Assembly: GCA_963924555.1 (NCBI GenBank)
Contig: OZ004592.1
Coordinates: 5,642,001 to 5,706,000 of the forward strand
Length of the DNA: 64,000 bases
Reading direction: 5' to 3'
DNA from: Crambe crambe
Taxonomy: Eukaryota > Porifera > Demospongiae > Poecilosclerida > Crambeidae
Shown: in pieces, positions 22,701-34,200 of the stretch
Layout of the letters: each line of letters opens with the position of its first letter
Numbering within the stretch: the first letter of the stretch is position 1
The notes under the pieces: model-generated
The model's database searches: none
What the model was told of the DNA's origin: nothing
What the model saw: only the letters and a program-made list of their open reading frames with translations
Translations under genes and position numbers: made by a program

Positions 22701-23775
22701 GAATAGCTTCAGCTTATTGTACATCTCAACACAATAATTCAGTTCGGCGAACGAATATTGACATCATCGGCTATTCTCAAAACCAATGAGCAAAATTATC
22801 CTAGCAACTATTCCACAGCAGCCACCATCCAAACCTTCGTAGGTATGGCTAGTGGGCTTTAATTAGAATGATCAAGGGCAGCAACAAGAGAAAGCCATCA
22901 CTATTCAATGGCAGCATCTTATCAAGGAAATACAGTACTCTAGAGCAATGCAAAGGAAGATGATGAGGACTAAAGATTTTCAAATCAGCTCATCCCAATT
23001 TCCAACTACACCAGTGAATGACATTAGGCAGAATAATTACCAGGGTGATCCCACTGAGAGTGCACTGGAGTGCCTGCTGAGGACTCTGGAGCAGCATGGG
23101 AGGATTTTCACAGCAGATGTCATTGATGTCGACATAACCAGTGGAACCAATATCAACAAAAAATAAATCCACCAATCTAATCAAAATAAAGGTTACTAGA
23201 TATATACTTTTTTTTTTTTGTTGCTATGATAGATAAAACATGGAAGAGAATCATAAAGTATTCTCTTAGCACCTTATTTAACTATAAAAGGAATTTGAGA
23301 CATCAGATTCGAGCAACAGATATCAACACGTAAGGATATATCTGATCGGCGAACGAATGTACACATCATTTGCCATTATTGCAAAAAAACAAAAAAACAA
23401 AAAAAAACAATTATTACCTGTTATTAACATAGTTGTTGACCTTTGCCCTGACCCACGTGCCTTTCTTCTCTCCACGCACAGCAACCATGTCTTCTAGCTT
23501 CAAGGAGAAGGTGGTTTTGAAATGGCTAGTCCTTTTTTCACACCAAGCAGACATCTCGGCTTGTTGGGCATCAAATACAGCCAGGTGATTGGCTACATAA
23601 AGAAATAAGAAATATGCAAGAAAATGAAACATAAAACCACAACTGCTTTCTTACGAGTTCCAATCTGAGCCCAGAAGGTTGAAAGATCAGGGACTTCCTT
23701 TACCCTAATGTCCATGACAGCCATTTTCCGAGTTGCAGAAGTATCACCTGCTTGAGAAGCATCTACTGTGTCCAT
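16739..23775 (-). CDS. Tudor + SAM + poly-Q + CCHC zinc-knuckle protein, 20 exons, about 1587 aa
   Basis: Minus-strand exons: 23775-23655, 23592-23418, 23176-23041, 22635-22520, 22451-22394, 22340-21757, 21568-21414, 21160-20931, 20786-20463, 20350-20269, 20203-19938, 19876-19788, 19722-19656, 19630-19437, 19383-19315, 19254-18917, 18850-18735, 18673-18626, 18392-17036 and 16977-16739; all phases agree. Exons 1-4 encode an extended Tudor domain (KLEDMVAVRGEKKGTWVRAKV, then VDLFFVDIGSTGYVDINDI). Exon 8 has RG-type motifs (RGRGHGNFRSRVGR). Exons 11-16 look like a helical-repeat or MIF4G-like region. Exons 17-19 form a SAM domain (LEKLNLLELLPKFRAALIK to GIPAGAVVEIMQYL). Exon 19 continues as a long Gln-rich region. 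The last exon ends with a CX2CX4HX4C knuckle (CVVCGGFDHSTYNC). It is probably an RNA-binding germ-granule or translational regulator. Intron 7 has a GC donor. No clear vertebrate orthologue. Confidence 0.85.
21239..21314 (-). ncRNA. Intronic box C/D snoRNA copy 3
   Basis: The 76-nt minus-strand element lies in intron 7 of the Tudor/SAM gene. C box ATGATGT at 21307-21301, D box CTGA at 21248-21245, C'-like TGTTGA between them, and a terminal stem GGAGCA/TGCTTC (one G-U) just outside the boxes. The guide-like TTGTTCGCCGAT precedes a D'-like CAGA. It has the same length and layout as copies at 22701 and 23299. Confidence 0.72.
22701..22776 (-). ncRNA. Intronic box C/D snoRNA copy 2
   Basis: The 76-nt minus-strand element lies in intron 3 of the Tudor/SAM gene. 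C box ATGATGT (22767-22761), D box CTGA (22712-22709), a clean D' box CTGA (22742-22739) preceded by the guide-like TTCGTTCGCCGAA, a C'-like TGTTGA, and a perfect 7-bp terminal stem GAATAGC/GCTATTC. This is the best-formed of three related copies. Confidence 0.78.
23299..23374 (-). ncRNA. Intronic box C/D snoRNA copy 1
   Basis: The 76-nt minus-strand element lies in intron 2 of the Tudor/SAM gene. C box ATGATGT (23369-23363), D box CTGA (23306-23303), C'-like TGTTGA, guide-like ATTCGTTCGCCGAT before a D'-like CAGA, and a short stem GGCA/TGTC. It shares the guide-like core with copies 2 and 3. Confidence 0.72.
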
Positions 23776-24103
23776 GGCAATGCTAGCAGCTTCTCCAACT
23801 GCAACAAGGACAGCAGCCCAACTGCACTTGTTGAAGGCCAGCAGCCCTACTGCAGCACTATAGCCGGCTGCACGCTGCTCTGCAGTATCATGTGGGCACT
23901 AAGTTCGAGCATGCGCGTTTCTTAAGGAGGCGGTTCCCTTTTCCAATTAATGCTCCCCTTGTTTTCAAGTACCGGACACAATGACATTCCTATGCTGCAC
24001 TGGTAGCCGGCCTAGAGTGAAGTTATGACTATTTAACCGACAGGGAAAAGAAAATGACCAGGTATGACTTTTTAAACCGTAGATCTCGCTAACTACAACA
24101 ACA
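23776..24103. promoter_or_regulatory. Divergent promoter, Tudor/SAM gene (minus) and ENTPD (plus)
   Basis: The 328 bp between two divergent start codons contains GAGCATGCGCG at about 23909, an NRF1-like half palindrome also seen upstream of the Ig gene. No TATA box is evident. Sharing of one short region suggests co-expression of the two genes. Confidence 0.5.
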
Positions 24104-25757
24104 ATGGTTTTACCAATATTCTGTAGCTCTAGCGGCTTGAAAAGCCGTGGAAGCTATAGGAGACGTTTCCTGTCCCTTTGTGCTTCATATTTGCTCCATC
24201 CTCGTCTTCTGCTCTTTTTTTCCTTGATTCTTCTTGCCACCATCACATTCATGATGTTTTGGAATTACAGGATCACTTCCATTATTAGTACAACAACTAC
24301 TGGTGAGTGAAGAACAACCACCATAGCATGAGTAGTGCTTATAGTTAGTGTCATAGTTATGTGACTGTGTAGAACCCAATATAGTGGAACCCATTCAATT
24401 CATGATACACAGAATGCTTTTTTATGTTTCAGTATAATGAGGGACACCTCTCTAATCCAGGCACTTCTTTCCAGGTGTCTACATTGACACTATAGCATTG
24501 TATGTCAAGGACTGTGTGTGTTCTAATGTTAGTTTGGGAACTGAATCTGATGGCATTATTTCACAGCTGCCCAATTTAGTAATTAATTTAGTTCTGTGAT
24601 GTGTTTTCATCCCTCTTTATTGCTTCAGTGGAACTGCATACCATTACCTTGCACAGCATGACACAATATCAGGTGGGCTTCCCAGAAAAAGGATATCAGG
24701 TGTTCCAACTTAGAAAAGTGTTTTGGTGGTTAGATGGACCTTTGCTTATGTTGTCTAAGAATAACAAAATTTTATTTTGACTCCTGCTGTCTTTATGTAT
24801 ACAGCTGAACGGAACTATGGAGTGGTGATAGATGCTGGAAGCAGCAGTAGCAAGATCCATCTGTTCCAGTGGCCACCTCACGATGGAGACCCTTCAAAGC
24901 TGCTCACCATTAAACCTGTCACTGATGAACTGGGAGACCCTCGCATGAAGAAAGTGGAACCAGGTACGTAGTAGGCAATACAAAGTGGAGTGAGATGACA
25001 TGTGCCTTTGCATGTGAGAGTGTCTCACCTTTGCATGTGTTGTGCATGTGCTCAAGCTCACTAGGTTTCTCCCATCTGTTCCCCAACTGCTTCAGTGTCT
25101 TTCATGACAGGATGCCATCTGTCAAGTGAATGACCACACTACATACTGTTGTAGGACTGAGTTGCACCGGACACTATCTAGTTTCTTTAACCACATACCT
25201 GCATACATACCTTCCAGGTATAGCCACATTTGCCAGGAGCCCAGACACTGCTTTCACATCCATCCAGCCACTCCTTGAGTTTGCCCTCAATTACATCCCT
25301 TCCTCTCGCCACCAGCACACTTCTCTCTACATCTTCTGCACTGCCGGTATGAGACTCCTCCCCAAACAGGACCAGGAGCGCATCGTGGATGTCCTCTATG
25401 AGAAAGTATCTAAGAAATACCCTTTCTTCTTACCTAAAGACGGTGTTCAAGTGATTTCTGGGAAGCTTGAAGGTGTGTGTGTTTGTGTGTGTAGGGAACT
25501 ATGGAAGGTCCTTTTTTATGCCTGTCATATTTATACAGGTGTATTCAGTTGGATATCCCTCAACTACTTGCTTGGACAGCTGAGCCCAGGGCACCAGCAT
25601 GGTATGGACAAGTCTGTCCCACCACTCTCATCGACTCCTCTGGAAGTGGAAGTCAGTGGTACTGAGGAGGAAGTCTCTCAAATCAAGACCGTTGGTTGTT
25701 TAGACATGGGTGGAGCTTCTTTACAAGTGGCCTTTGAAATATCCCCAGATGTGAGAG

Positions 25758-25822
<65 letters not shown>

Positions 25823-28013
25823 AGAGGGGTTTGGTCTTGAGACTATCGACTTGTTCTGCTTCAGGTGAAGATTTCTCCAGACTACACAGTGGACATCAAC
25901 TTAGGGTGTGGAATTAGTGGTCCTCAGGGGAGCCAGCACAAACACAGGATCTTCGTCAGCACTTACCTTGGATATGGCACCAATGAGGCTCGCACGAGAT
26001 ACTACGAGCACCTTCTCAGCACCCATTTGGAAAAGAGGTACATGTAGAAATGATGTTGTAGTAATGAGCCATTGTTTGCATATATTTGCTCTACATTGAT
26101 CACCCCTTAAAAACTGCTAATATGACCATTATACCAGTGAAGAGCTATTCAGGACAACTTCAATTTGCCCCATAGGTGCTAATTTCACTGCACAGTTTCA
26201 TGTACATTGTCCTGAAAGAGGACCATACAAAATAACTTCCAAATGAGATAACCTCTCTACAAAGGATAAAAGGTTGGGACCCTAAGTGTGTCCAGGTTCC
26301 ACTGCAGTACCTAGTACTCTTCTAACGTACCCCACCTGTTTGCCTTTCCAGTAACCAGAGCCACTTTGACTCAAATGTTCACCTGCACTCCATCCGAGAC
26401 CCCTGTGCTCCCTTAGAATCCCTGGAGAACATCAGCATCAGAGGCCACACCCTCAAGATCCGGGGGTTGGGGGACTTTAGGGGGTGCAAAAAAGCACTGC
26501 TCCTCCTGATGCAGAACACTAGCAGCACTACTGACAAGGGCTCTGGTCAGGAGTCACAGTCTCAAGCTCCTTGCAAGGAATCTGACCGAAACTGCAGCCA
26601 CATTCTCATTTTCCAAAGGTAAGTCATTAGAAGTATTGAAATTTTGGTACCAGAAAGAAGTAACCTTGATAGAAAGTTGTCCTTATTTCGATGTTAATAC
26701 ACACAAGTGTCCTTACAGGGTGTGAGGAGTTTCAGTACTTCCAACTTTTTCGCGAACAGATGGAGAGACGGTGTTTTTAGGGGATGACAGCATGATAGTT
26801 TGGCAGAAAGGGCTAGGGCTAGGGTTTCGTTATTTGAGGGATTTTTAGGGCTAGGATATTGTTATTTGAGGGGATGACAGCTATGACAGACAGTTATGGC
26901 AGAAAAATGTCCTAGTTCTGGAATGGTGTTAATGTTCCACCGTACGCAATGTATCTGGGTGAGCCAATAATAACAATTGCACTTAATAACCACAGGCCAC
27001 CTTTTCCCTTCAAGTACGAGTCTCTGGACTTTTATGGAACGTCAGAGTTTTGGTACACCATGCGAGATGTGCTGAGGATTGAAGGCCACTACACTGCTTA
27101 TAGCTATGAGAGAGCTGCCATTGACTACTGCCAAACCAACTGGAAGGTCCTGCTCAACAGGTTCAAGAGGAACTTGTACCTCTATGCAAATTATTATCGT
27201 CTAAAGTGAGTATAGTCATTCAATACATATCATGAGAGTGAAAAGCTATCCCATTGATTAGTTGTGACTACAAATGGTCTTATCCATTAGTTTCTGTAAC
27301 ATAAACAGATGGGTTTCAGATTTTGATACAGAATATGCTCACTTCCAGGAGCCAGTGCATGAAGTCAGCATGGCTATCACTGATCCTCCATGAGGGACTC
27401 GGCTTTCCCAGGGACACCATTTCTCTCCATTCTGCAGCCAGCATTGATGGCCAGAGTGTGCAGTGGGCTCTTGGAGCACTCCTCTACAACACCAGATTTC
27501 TACCACTAAGGTATATATTGATGATGACCCTTTACCATAATTATTTAGGAAGTGACGACCCTTTACCATAAAATGATGTATTATAGGGAAGTGCAATTGC
27601 ATCAGTTGAAATCACCTCCCACCACTTCTCACTGGGAAGTTCCCTATCTCTCTTCCTTTATCCACTCCTCCTTCCTCCTACCTTTCCTCATGGTCCTCTC
27701 CGTCGCCCTTCTCCTCCTCTGCTGTCGACATCGGACAAGGCCACACCCTAATCCCCAGGACACCACAGGGTCCACACATGATGGCCTGCATCACAGCCAG
27801 TCACTGAACACAATGCTAAAACTGCATCGAAGAACAAGTTCCATGATGGGATCAGGCATACACATTGACATGCTGGACATCTCAGATACAGCTGGAAAGG
27901 GTAGAACACTGGGAGATGTTACAGGTGGACTTGGGGCTTCAGGGACTACAGGATTCGAGTTCAATAAAGAGGATAGGAATTGGAGTAGCAATAGACTGAA
28001 ATTCACAATCTAG
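24104..28013 (+). CDS. ENTPD4: Golgi/lysosomal apyrase, ENTPD4/7-like, 687 aa
   Basis: Nine exons join in phase: 24104-24302, 24805-24963, 25218-25472, 25539-25750, 25865-26037, 26352-26618, 26996-27205, 27349-27510 and 27587-28013. The enzyme hydrolyses nucleoside di- and triphosphates in the secretory-pathway lumen. Topology is that of ENTPD4/7: an N-terminal membrane anchor (about residues 33-55), a lumenal apyrase domain and a C-terminal TM helix (about 575-597) with a short cytosolic tail. Apyrase conserved regions are visible: VVIDAGSSSSKIHLF (ACR1), YIFCTAGMRLLP (ACR2), GVFSWISLNYLLG (ACR3) and CLDMGGASLQVAFE (ACR4), plus ENTPD4/7-specific DFYGTSEFWYTMRDVLRIEG and GALLYNTRFLPLR. ENTPD4 and ENTPD7 are vertebrate co-orthologues, so the symbol is approximate. 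AATAAA lies 7 bp after the stop, at 28021. Confidence 0.92.
25764..25819. repeat. (GA)n microsatellite in ENTPD intron 4
   Basis: About 28 GA units occupy half of the 114 bp intron between exons 4 and 5, starting directly after the donor GTGAGAG. Confidence 0.95.
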
Positions 28014-28020
28014 ATCTTTT

Positions 28021-28026
28021 AATAAA
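28021..28026 (+). terminator. AATAAA poly(A) signal of the ENTPD gene
   Basis: AATAAA begins 7 bp after the ENTPD stop codon in a 216 bp convergent interval with the helicase gene, which ends at 28230 on the other strand. The very short 3' UTR fits the compact layout. Confidence 0.5.
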
Positions 28027-28229
28027 TAATCAATTCATTCTGCATTATTTAATATTTAATCAGCATATTCTCAATAACATTGGAATGACATTGATTGCAT
28101 GGGAATGACTAACTGATAATCAAGTCGTATGGAGATAATGATTAAAATAATGGTTACATGCATTATTGAAAACCACACACACACTAATCAATGTTGTGTA
28201 GTGAAGTGGTATCTTTTGCACAGCTTGGT

Positions 28230-31200
28230 TCAGGTTTTCTCTCTGTCCATTGGCCTTGTCTGTTGATCTTCGACAATCTCTCTTCCACTCCTGTATGAAT
28301 CTCTTCCTCTTCCACTGGCACTACCTGGTTCCACCCCCCGAAACAACTTCCCCCTGGTGCTCCGCTTCTTCTTTTTCTTCCTATAACTACTCTTCCATTC
28401 ACCCCCATCTTTTTCGCCTCTCTCACGATCAACCGGAAAGGGTCTTTCAGCACCTCCCCTAGTATTGCTAACATCACTAGCTCGGACTGGACCCAAATCT
28501 TCTCTGCATCTCACTGAGTGAGTCTTGTACTTTTTACTATCACCAGCACCACTCTGTCTAGTTCTGCTCTTGTCATCAAATGCACAGAAGCTCTGCTGCC
28601 TACTCACAGGTGAGTGACTTTGCCAATCTTGCTTCCTTTCCTTCTCTATTCTGTTCTTATCAGGCAAAATCTCGCTATCTTCAACACATTTCTTAGGTGG
28701 TGTGGCTCCCTTTTCAGTTAAGAAGACATGGAAATCTCCTTCATCCATATCAAAGTTATCTGTGGAAACTTCAAATTCTGGCTTTCTTTCAAAGAATTGC
28801 TTGTCCAGTTTCATACTTACATCCCTGGACAAGATTTTAGCAAGATTTTCATCTTGAAGGATTTCACTGAAAAATCTTGCTCGGTTATTGTTTGTTAAGA
28901 TACTAACAAGTTCTTCAACAATTTCTTTCTCCAATTCACTTCTGGATACTGAAGGCAACTCTGTGAATTTCTCGCCTGGTTTCTGAATCTTGGAGCTCTT
29001 TTTGCTAAGTGACTTGAGTTGAAAGGAAGTGAGAGTGATGAAAAAGTCCCTGCCACTCTGGTAGCACTGGAAATGATCCGGGTTGTCCCAGAAAAAGGTG
29101 GAATCGATATGGTATGAGATTTGGTATTTGTTTCTGTATAAGTTGATAAGTCTCCTAGGAGTGAGACGGCCATGTCTTAGCAGCTCACTTTGGCAAAATT
29201 GCATAAAATGGCTGCTGTAAGGAAATGGTGGAGGCTTACTGAGTAGTTTCCAGCTCTTTGAGCGCTTCTTTGTGACTTCTGGAGGAGAATAGAGCTTTCT
29301 ATCAGGAAGGCTCTTCACAGAGAGAGCACTGCTCGATTTCACACAAAAGTCTGGTTTGTTGCTGTCAAATTCCAAGGTATGGGACTCACATTCTTGCTCT
29401 GCCACATTCTCATACTGGCTACCATAACTCTCACTCAGAGCTGAGGAAGGTTGAATCAAGACATGTGTAATTTCCTCTCCTACAGGAAGTGATTCTACAT
29501 CAGATTTATCCATATAAGGTATAAAGGGTTTCCCATCTTCAACAGTAGAATACTGATGCAAATCCTCGTCTTTCTCATAGTCCTTTTCCCTTTCTAATGA
29601 ATCCCACATACATGTAATAGTGTCCTTCTTAGTAGAGATTATATCGCATTTCTCTTTCCCTCCACTACAAACAGAGATTTCCTCAGTCAGTGCTTCTCCC
29701 ACAATCAACACATCACCAGATTTGGTTATCTCTTGTCCTTCTTCATATTTTTGTGGACTCCTTTTGGCCTCTGCTGCATCTTTGCATGGACTAACAGAGG
29801 ACTTCAGTACTGACTGCAACCACACACCCTCCACACCAGCAGTATCCACTGCCTCATTCTCTTCCCGAGATGTTGCCATGTTAACATCATTGTCACATGG
29901 GCTAGTGGATGACTTCCATGCCCATAAATCCTCATTGGCTACACCCACTACCTCACTCTCACCTTCCTGCTGCCTCAAACAAGTCTCTGGAGTGGTTTCA
30001 TTGCATAAGCTAACCGATGACTTCCAGACAGAACGAGACCAAGAGTAGTCACTCAACCCACCTTCTTTTCTCTCCAGCTCTCGAGGGAGATTACTGTTGT
30101 GAAGTGGGCTAACTGAATGCCTCCACACGGGTCGAGAACCCACCTTATCTTTGATAGCAATATTATCACCTGCACTCGATGACCGCTTGCGGTCTACACC
30201 AGCACCAGTTCTTACCTGTTTGGGATTCTTCAATTCAGGCCACACCTCGGCATAAAGGTTGAACTCCTTCATGGGTGATAGAGTGGTCTCTCCTGAGTGG
30301 AAAATATGGTGAATTGACAGTGGAGATGTTGAATCAGTTGGCAATGGCATGATATTCTCCAGGTGGGCTTCATTTGGAGGAACAACCATAGCAACATCTT
30401 TGAGGTTAGCGCCACACAGTACATCTTGATGCTTGACATCAAGAGATGATTCCATTCCTTCAGGAGGAAGAACACTCGAGGATGACTGCATAGCTGAAAG
30501 ACCTTCAAATGGCTTAGAAGCAGCCCCGAACTCGCACTTGCAAGTCGTGCTCTCCTCAGTTCCAATAAAAGGCTGTTGATGTTTCTGTTGTGGTAAATCA
30601 GAACTGGTGTACATTTCATGCAAGTCCTCATCACTGTCCAGTGGTTTGCCAGCTTTTCGATTTGAAGCTAGCAACTCAGGCCACGAATGAGAACTCAAGT
30701 CAAAACTGGGAGTTCTCTGCACAGGAGTGGATTTCAAACAACTGCACTGTTTGGGTTGTTGGTCTTTGAGTACATTCACTAAATGTTTTCCACTTCCTGA
30801 TACCACCAAACACTCAGAACTTCCAACACCTGAAGATTCTTTTGATGTCGGATCCTCTAGTGAATTAGACACATCTGCAGAAGTTTGCTCCAATGATGAC
30901 AAGTTAGGGAGGGCTTTTTCGGAGGTTTCTTTCAGTGGCAGTTTCGAAGTCACATCCAAATGACCAAATGGCATAGATTTTGCATGCTTCACTCTCTCAA
31001 TTGACTTCAAAGCTACGGCCAAATCTTCCTGAGAAGTGATTCCATAGCGACAGAGTGCAGTACACAGTTCCGTCAAAACAGAGTCAGATGCACTCCTATT
31101 GGCTGTGTCAGAAATTCCCCTGGGAGGTAATGATTCTTCATTAACAATCTCACCAGATCTATAAGGAGGTAGTTGAGAAAAATGTCTACATTGACCACTT

Positions 31201-34200
31201 GCACTACTCACAGAAGTAGTACCAATACCACTTCCTTGAAGCTCTGAAGCACTATCTGTACTCGACTTTACCAGTGGGGAAATACTTTGATCATCTTCTT
31301 TTGCACATTCTTCTTGCTCAGGTGGAAGTCTCTCTCTCACTTCTCTATCATCTTCAGTAGCATCTTGGAGTGCACCACCATCATCCACATCAAAGTTACA
31401 CACTTCACCGGTTGAAGGTGATACCAAGACATCTCGTGACTTTTCTTGTGTACTGGTGAAAGGTGACACAAAGACTTCTCTTGTCTTCTCTTCAATATTG
31501 GAGGAAGGTGACAGCAAGATCTCATCGGTAGATGCCGAAACTTCTTGTACTTTCTCTCGAATATTGGTGGATAGTGAAACTTGTGCTTTCTCTTGCACAT
31601 TGGTGGATAGTGAAACTTGTGCTTTCTCTTGCACATTGGTGGATAGTGAAACTTGTGCTTTTTCTTGCACATTGGTGGAAGATAATTTCTCTTGCACGGA
31701 GGTCGATGCTGAAACCAAGACACTTCGTGATTTCTCTTGTGCACAGGCTGAAGTGGCGTCTCGTGGTTTCTTCTGCATGCGTTCAGCAATAGTTTTCGCT
31801 TCTGTTTCTTCCAAGTTCAGACCTTCCTTCAGTGTCACCACACCATCATAACTAATACTGAAGATTTCAGAACGGTTGGTTAGAAAGGAGATCGGTAAGA
31901 ACTCCATTGGTCCAGCTGGGGGTCTACCACTTGAGTTAAGTAGAAACCAGTATACTGGTCCACACAGGAGTTTCAGAGGACACACCCCAACAGTTTTCAA
32001 ATAGTGGTACAAAAACCGCACCACAAACTGATCTCTGATTCCAAGTGTCTTATGGTTTGGCAACTTGGACTTTCTGCCCCTGGAAAGAGGTGCTGCTGGT
32101 ATACCCCAAATGTTGCTCACTTCAGGAATGTTTTCTGCACTGAACATCTGGCGGACAGGCCAAGGCTTGCTGAGTAAGTCATTATTGATTGTCAGTGATT
32201 CTCGAGGTGAATCTCCTGATATCTTATTGTAAACAAGAGCAGGGTCTACTCTATTCGAAGCACAGAAGAGGTTCGAGGTCCATGGTGGATGCCGATAACG
32301 AGCGTAGTATTGATTAGTGAAAAATGCTGATAGACTTCGCTGCTCCCTCTCCTTATTCGATATCTTTTTTCTCCTCTTCCTCTCATCAAGAATTTCCCCT
32401 TGGGTAGTGCCATGATTTTGCTGCACTGCTAAAGGTGGGAGTGGCATACATATAGGACTCGTATATCTACATGTCACTCTAGCCTTGTTTTCTTGAAAGG
32501 ATACATGAGAAGCTCGACTCAATCGAAGTGCGCTATCACTTTGACTTGGAGGTGTCTGCAGAACCGAGTGCCTCCCACTTGCATCAGTATCCTTGAAAGG
32601 GTAGAGCAATGGTATAGCCATACATGGAGGACACAGGGATGGCTTTCCTGTGTGGTGGTGTACATTATTTGGATTTGGAAATAAATGATGCCCACCAGTC
32701 CTAAAAGGTAGAGAACTCGAATGTGTGATCCCACTTGCAGTACTGGTAGTGGGGGAGCCATCTTTCAGAAATGTGGCAGTTGGACCCCGTTCTTCGATAC
32801 TACAACTACTCATGGTCCCAGCAACAGAATCACTACTACTTGGATCTGCATTCAATGTATCATGGCCAATAGACGTGTTCTTTTGGTGGTCAAGTTCATC
32901 CAACTGCTGGCCTCCGGTAGTTGGTCTCTGGTTTTTCACTTCATCAGGACCCATAGTAGCACTCTTGATTTCAGTTCCACTCTTAGCTTCTGAAGCTTCC
33001 TCCATCGAAAAAGGTTGAAATACAGCAATTCCAGTCTGGGGTTCTGGTTCTGGTTCCACCTGAGCCTGGGGTTTCGGTTCCTCTTCAATCAGGGGTCCTG
33101 GTTCCACCTGAGCTTGGGGTTTCGGTTCCACTTCAATCAGGGGTCCTGATTCCACCTGAACCTGGGGTTTTGGTTCCACCCGGAGTGATTTCTTCTCTTC
33201 AATTTGGCATTCTTCCACTTCGGTCTTGCAATCTGGTTGGGTCATCTGAGCACAGTCAACTATTTTAGCCTGTATTTCCATTACACCAGTTTGTGGTTCA
33301 ACCACTCTAGCAGCCCGAGAGTCAGTTCCCTTAGACTCTTCCTCTCTCTGAATCCAAGAGTCAGATTTCTGAGACTCCACCATTCCAGTGATAACTTCAC
33401 TAGACTCTTTCTCTCTCTGAATCAAAGGGTCTGCTACCAGTTCAGCTTCAGCTGCAACTTGCAACTTTTTCACTTCAGCCTGATCATAAGCTAGAGCAGG
33501 CTGGCTGCTATCACCTCCCCTCTTCCAGAGCAGCTGGTTGAAATTTTTCATTAAGGCTGTAAAGAACTGTATATATCTCTGAAGATGTTCTTGGCTGATG
33601 TCACTTGCTCTTGTATATGGATTCAAGAGCTCAGAAAGAGAAGGGTGAGATGTGGGGCCATAATTAGACTCTCTATTTACAGTAGCATTGATTGCAAGTG
33701 TCAAGGGATTGAATAGGCTGTGGCTAGGTGAGTGTATGGGTCCAAATCCAGGAAAAGTGGGAAAGAGTGAGACCAGATGAGAAATATCGAAACTGTATCG
33801 ATCGGCCATGGGACTTGGATGGGTTGGTTTACGCTGGAACAATTCTAGATTTGTATTGGAGTCCAATCCTTCGATAGTGGGGAAATTTCCAGCAAGAAAG
33901 GTAGGCGTTAGTCCACTTTGCCGCTGGGCATCAAGATCACTTTTGCAAACTGTAGTGGGTGGAATATGAATCTGCTCTGATTTAGAATGGGAACAAGAAC
34001 TGATTTCTTTATGTGATACCATATTCGTCATTGCAGCAGTACTGGGTGGAATAGCAGTGACCATACCAGAAGGCTGGAATGATTTGGCCAGAGGAGACAA
34101 CTTGAAATGTGGACGTTGTTTTAATTTGCTTTGCTTATCAAGAGAGTACACAACAGATTCCTTAAAGGCCTCGTCAGTGCAAAAAAGCTTACTGATCTTT

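Noticed and set aside
22948-23184. Stand-alone small genes on either strand
   Set aside because: The minus frame is Tudor exon 3 plus intron; the plus frame is its shadow.
26800-26890. GGGCTAGGGCTAGGG as interstitial telomere repeat
   Set aside because: The unit is not TTAGGG and the stretch is a short imperfect duplication inside an ENTPD intron.
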